In this document: positions 61,365 through 64,000 of the stretch, one piece after another
How positions within the stretch are numbered: the stretch's first letter is position 1
Layout of the letters: every line of letters starts with the position of its first letter
Assembly (NCBI RefSeq): GCF_024331145.1
Contig: NZ_JANDJO010000001.1
Span: 62,001-126,000 of the forward strand
Direction: 5' to 3'
Length of the DNA: 64,000 nt
Source: Shimia sp. CNT1-13L.2
GTDB taxonomy: Bacteria > Pseudomonadota > Alphaproteobacteria > Rhodobacterales > Rhodobacteraceae
Notes under the pieces: generated by a model
The model's input: the letters and a program-made list of their open reading frames with translations, nothing else
Database searches by the model: none
Told to the model about the DNA's origin: nothing
Program-made: the position numbers and the translations under genes

Positions 61365-62735
61365 ATGAAAACCATCATCGAACCCTTCCGCATCAAATCC
61401 GTCGAACCGATCCGCATGACCACCCGCGCGGAACGCCAGGACCTTTTGCAGGCCGCCAACTACAACCTCTTTGCCCTGAAATCAGACGACGTGCTGATTG
61501 ACCTGCTGACCGACTCCGGCACCGGCGCCATGAGCGCGGCGCAATGGTCGGCCGTCATGCAGGGCGACGAAAGCTATGCCGGCTCGCCCTCCTTCTACCG
61601 CTTCGAGGCGGCGGTAAAGAACCTGATGCCCTTCAACCACGTGATCCCCACCCACCAGGGCCGCGCCGCCGAAGCCATCCTGTTCTCCATGTTCGGTGGC
61701 GCAGGCCGCAACATCCCCAACAACACCCACTTCGACACCACCCGCGGCAATATCGAGGCCTCGGGCGCGCAGGGCCACGACCTCGTGATCGCCGAAGGCA
61801 AGGATCCCGCCTCAGAACACCCCTTCAAGGGCAACATGGATCTCGACCGCCTTGATGCCTACCTCGAAGACCACGGCGACAGCGTGCCCTGCGTGATGCT
61901 CACCATCACCAACAACGCCGGCGGCGGCCAGCCCGTCAGCCTCGCCAACATCCGCGCCACCGCCGCGCTCGCCCGCAAATACGGCAAGCCCTTCTTCATC
62001 GACGGCTGCCGCTTTGCCGAAAACGCGTGGTTCATCAAGACCCGCGAAGACGGCCAGCAGGACCGCAGCATCCCCGAAATCGTCCGCGATTGTTTCGCCG
62101 AGGCCGACGGCATGACCATGTCCGCCAAGAAGGACGCCTTCGGCAACATCGGCGGCTGGCTGGCGCTGAACGATGATGGCCTCGCCGAAACCGCCCGCAA
62201 CCACCTGATCCGCACCGAGGGCTTCCCCACCTACGGCGGCCTCTCAGGGCGCGATCTCGAAGCCCTCGCCCAGGGCCTGTCCGAGATCGTCGACGAGGAT
62301 TACCTGCGCTACCGCATCCGCACCAACGCCTATATCATCGAACGCCTCGACGCCCTTGGCGTCCCGGTGGTGAAACCGGCAGGCGGCCACGCGGTCTTCA
62401 TCGACGCCCGCCGCTGGCTCTCGCATATCCCGCCGCTCGAGTACCCCGGCCACGCGCTGGCCGTCGCGCTCTACGAAATCGCCGGCATCCGCAGCTGCGA
62501 GATCGGCACCGTGATGTTCGGCCGCCACCCCGACGGCAGCGAACACCCCGCCGCGATGGACCTCGTCCGCCTCGCCATGCCCCGCCGCACCTACACCCAG
62601 AGCCACGCCGACTATATCGTCGAGGCCTTCGAGGAACTGGCAAAGGCTCGCGAAAGCCTCACCGGCTACCGCATCGTGAAGGAACCCCAACTCATGCGCC
62701 ACTTCACCTGCCACTTCGAGCCCATCGACGGCTGA
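61365..62735 (+). CDS. tnaA: Tryptophanase (beta-eliminating lyase; tyrosine phenol-lyase less likely)
   Basis: The 456-residue PLP enzyme splits an aromatic amino acid to pyruvate, ammonia and indole or phenol. The PLP Lys lies in TMSAKKDAFGNIGG (about residue 255). Near the C-terminus AGIRSCEIGTVMFGR matches tryptophanase (EIGS) and not tyrosine phenol-lyase (RGI). On this I favour tryptophanase. GGAG precedes the ATG. No TnaC leader with a usable start was found. Followed by a terminator; last GC-rich gene before the island. Confidence 0.85.
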   Translation: MKTIIEPFRIKSVEPIRMTTRAERQDLLQAANYNLFALKSDDVLIDLLTDSGTGAMSAAQWSAVMQGDESYAGSPSFYRFEAAVKNLMPFNHVIPTHQGRAAEAILFSMFGGAGRNIPNNTHFDTTRGNIEASGAQGHDLVIAEGKDPASEHPFKGNMDLDRLDAYLEDHGDSVPCVMLTITNNAGGGQPVSLANIRATAALARKYGKPFFIDGCRFAENAWFIKTREDGQQDRSIPEIVRDCFAEADGMTMSAKKDAFGNIGGWLALNDDGLAETARNHLIRTEGFPTYGGLSGRDLEALAQGLSEIVDEDYLRYRIRTNAYIIERLDALGVPVVKPAGGHAVFIDARRWLSHIPPLEYPGHALAVALYEIAGIRSCEIGTVMFGRHPDGSEHPAAMDLVRLAMPRRTYTQSHADYIVEAFEELAKARESLTGYRIVKEPQLMRHFTCHFEPIDG

Positions 62736-62748
62736 TACCAAGCAAAAG

Positions 62749-62774
62749 AAAGCCGCCCAATCGGGCGGCTTTCC
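62749..62774 (+). terminator. Terminator after tnaA
   Basis: AAAGCCGCCC/GGGCGGCTTT with loop AATC, 13 bp beyond the stop. It marks the end of GC-rich sequence. Confidence 0.75.
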
Positions 62775-62962
62775 CCGTTCTTTTACCTTAAGCAACGATA
62801 CACAAATCACTTCAGTGCAAAACAACAAAATTGAGCTTAGATTTATCTTGTCGTATTGAAGTGATACGAAAGACAAACGTACCACGCCTGCATCTCAGGT
62901 TGGCTCCTTCTTCTGCTTCTAGGTAGTAATTGGGGGAAGCCTTTTTAGTACAGGTAGGAAGA
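62775..62962. other. AT-rich leader region of the macrodomain operon
   Basis: The sequence is strikingly AT-rich compared with everything to the left. It holds the promoter region of the macrodomain gene but no integrase, attachment site or tRNA that I can support. Confidence 0.5.
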
Positions 62963-63838
62963 ATGATTACATACCTAAAGTCCGACCTGTTCGACTCAGA
63001 GGCTCAGACACTAGTAAACACGGTGAATTGCGTAGGAGTAATGGGCAAGGGCATCGCCAAGGAGTTTAAGAAGCGCGACCGAGAGATGTTCAAAGCTTAC
63101 AAGTCAATTTGCGATCAAAAGCTACTTGTACCCGGAAAGCTTTGGCTCTGGCGCCGCAAGACGCCTTGGGTCTTGAATTTCCCAACGAAAAACCACTGGC
63201 GAGGGGCATCTAAACTAGAATGGATTGAGTCTGGGCTCGATAAATTTGCGAATACTTATTCAGAAAAGGGTATCACTAGCATCTCTTTCCCCAAGCTTGG
63301 TTGTGGAAACGGTGGACTTCGGTGGGAAGCCGTTCAACCAGTAATGGAAAAGTACCTTGCGGATATTGATATTGATGTTTTTATTCACGATGTTGAGGGA
63401 CACCCAAGCATACCTGAACACATCGAATACTCTTCAACAGAAATAGCCTTCCCTACCACGTTTGAAGAGTTTGAGGAGGCACTGAGAGACTACGCCACCA
63501 AAAATAGCAAGCAAACGACGCTATTAAGCCGAGAGAGTTATTCCGTTCGTCTAGATCAACCCGACTGCATTGTAATGACCGTTCGAGGAGACGATTTTTC
63601 AGTTACACAAGATGATCTGAGGGGCCTTTGGCTAAACCTTCTAAATGGTCGCATTACCCATAAAGAAGCGGAGTGGTTCAACACTAGTCTCCGCGGAACC
63701 TTGGTCGACCTTGTTGCGCGCCTACCTTTTACAAGCGCAACCCTACAATCAAAGAACAACGAGATGGCGATTTCCGTCGGAATATCACGCGAAACAAATG
63801 GCCAGACGATTGTATCCAATCAAAATGAGCTGATTTAG
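62963..63838 (+). CDS. DarG-like macrodomain protein (probable antitoxin)
   Basis: The 291-residue protein starts with a macrodomain of the DarG type: LVNTVNCVGVMGKGIAKEFK (about 18-37), PWVLNFPTKNHWRGAS and FPKLGCGNGGLRWE (about 109-122). DarG removes ADP-ribose from thymidine in DNA and neutralises DarT. The C-terminal half (about 165-291; FEEFEEALRDYATKNS, LRGLWLNLLNGRITHKE) is unknown to me. It is AT-rich with AGGAAG before the ATG at 62963. The next gene starts 14 bp later. Confidence 0.85.
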   Translation: MITYLKSDLFDSEAQTLVNTVNCVGVMGKGIAKEFKKRDREMFKAYKSICDQKLLVPGKLWLWRRKTPWVLNFPTKNHWRGASKLEWIESGLDKFANTYSEKGITSISFPKLGCGNGGLRWEAVQPVMEKYLADIDIDVFIHDVEGHPSIPEHIEYSSTEIAFPTTFEEFEEALRDYATKNSKQTTLLSRESYSVRLDQPDCIVMTVRGDDFSVTQDDLRGLWLNLLNGRITHKEAEWFNTSLRGTLVDLVARLPFTSATLQSKNNEMAISVGISRETNGQTIVSNQNELI

Positions 63839-63852
63839 AAGAAAAAAATTCT

Positions 63853-64000
63853 ATGCCTATTTCCAAAGCGACCGCTTTTGAGCACATAGCCGCGTGGCAA
63901 GTCGAGCTAGCCACGCCAATTTATCCCTACAGGAAATTTTGGCCCAAACTCCTGTTCCATCATTCACCGCTCGAAAACGCGATAAAAATTATTCGTGAAG
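63853..64000 (+). CDS. Start of a DarT-like ADP-ribosyltransferase gene (runs off the right edge)
   Basis: The ATG at 63853, 14 bp after the macrodomain stop, opens a frame still open at the edge (49 codons). LLFHHSPLENAIKIIRE resembles the N-terminal NAD-site beginning of DarT/DUF4433 transferases (H-[TS]-x3-N-x3-I). If so, toxin follows antitoxin, the reverse of the usual darT-darG order. Only the N-terminus is seen, so the call is tentative. Confidence 0.55.
   Translation, partial: MPISKATAFEHIAAWQVELATPIYPYRKFWPKLLFHHSPLENAIKIIRE

Overview
The window reads as a stretch of core chromosome from an alphaproteobacterium of the Rhodobacteraceae/Roseobacter type. This is an inference from several features: high GC throughout (clearly above 60% by eye), a class I lysyl-tRNA synthetase, a RirA-type Rrf2 regulator, a PreTA/hydantoinase pyrimidine cluster of roseobacter style, dense packing with many 4-bp overlaps, and the family of small intergenic hairpins. 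No rRNA, tRNA, insertion sequence or CRISPR array was recognised. Genes lie on both strands in short operons.

Layout. 1-6.3 kb: a truncated beta-helix (pectate-lyase-like) protein, DUF4864, LysRS (lysK), a LysR/cupin divergent pair, TerB, an L,D-transpeptidase and an arginase-like protein. 6.3-12.2 kb: PBP4-type carboxypeptidase, DMT exporter, NadD, a MarR-GNAT fusion, MOSC and a DUF900 lipoprotein hydrolase. 12.5-18.9 kb: EttA, a methyltransferase, small membrane protein, DUF1353 lipoprotein, orphan BrnA, thioesterase, flavin reductase and TrxC. 19-30.8 kb: a reductive pyrimidine-degradation regulon. It holds PreTA (dihydropyrimidine dehydrogenase), dihydropyrimidinase, an N-carbamoyl amidohydrolase, an NMT1-type ABC importer and two RutR-like TetR regulators, with two near-consensus RutR operators between the divergent arms. 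31-44.4 kb: cold-shock gene with a structured leader, esterase/YbbAP set, the gcvTHP operon behind a tandem glycine riboswitch, an Rrf2 regulator, a gamma-glutamylcyclotransferase, an acyl-CoA dehydrogenase with tandem palindromic operators, and GltX. 44.6-48.2 kb: a small surface-carbohydrate island (capsule-transferase-like, pyruvyltransferase-like, thioesterase-TPR fusion). 48.2-62.7 kb: MBL hydrolase, PfkB kinase, GFA protein, NAD synthetase, an 18-19 repeat MORN protein, SDR, PPOX, leuA behind a leucine-rich leader peptide, asparaginase, an alpha/beta hydrolase with divergent LysR, and tryptophanase.

After about 62.78 kb the composition changes abruptly to AT-rich. A DarG-like macrodomain gene starts there, followed 14 bp later by the beginning of an ORF that looks like a DarT-type ADP-ribosyltransferase. 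The window ends inside this probable horizontally acquired toxin-antitoxin/phage-defence module, which is the best candidate for an under-described system.

Other points of interest: the leuA leader peptide with its alternative hairpins, the RutR operator pair, the tandem palindromes ahead of an acyl-CoA dehydrogenase that lacks the usual catalytic Glu, two families of dispersed hairpin repeats, four convergent gene pairs that share one CTAG as both stop codons, and the two-unit (Phe/Trp alternating) super-repeat in the MORN protein. Functions are assigned from motifs and context only; no database search was possible.
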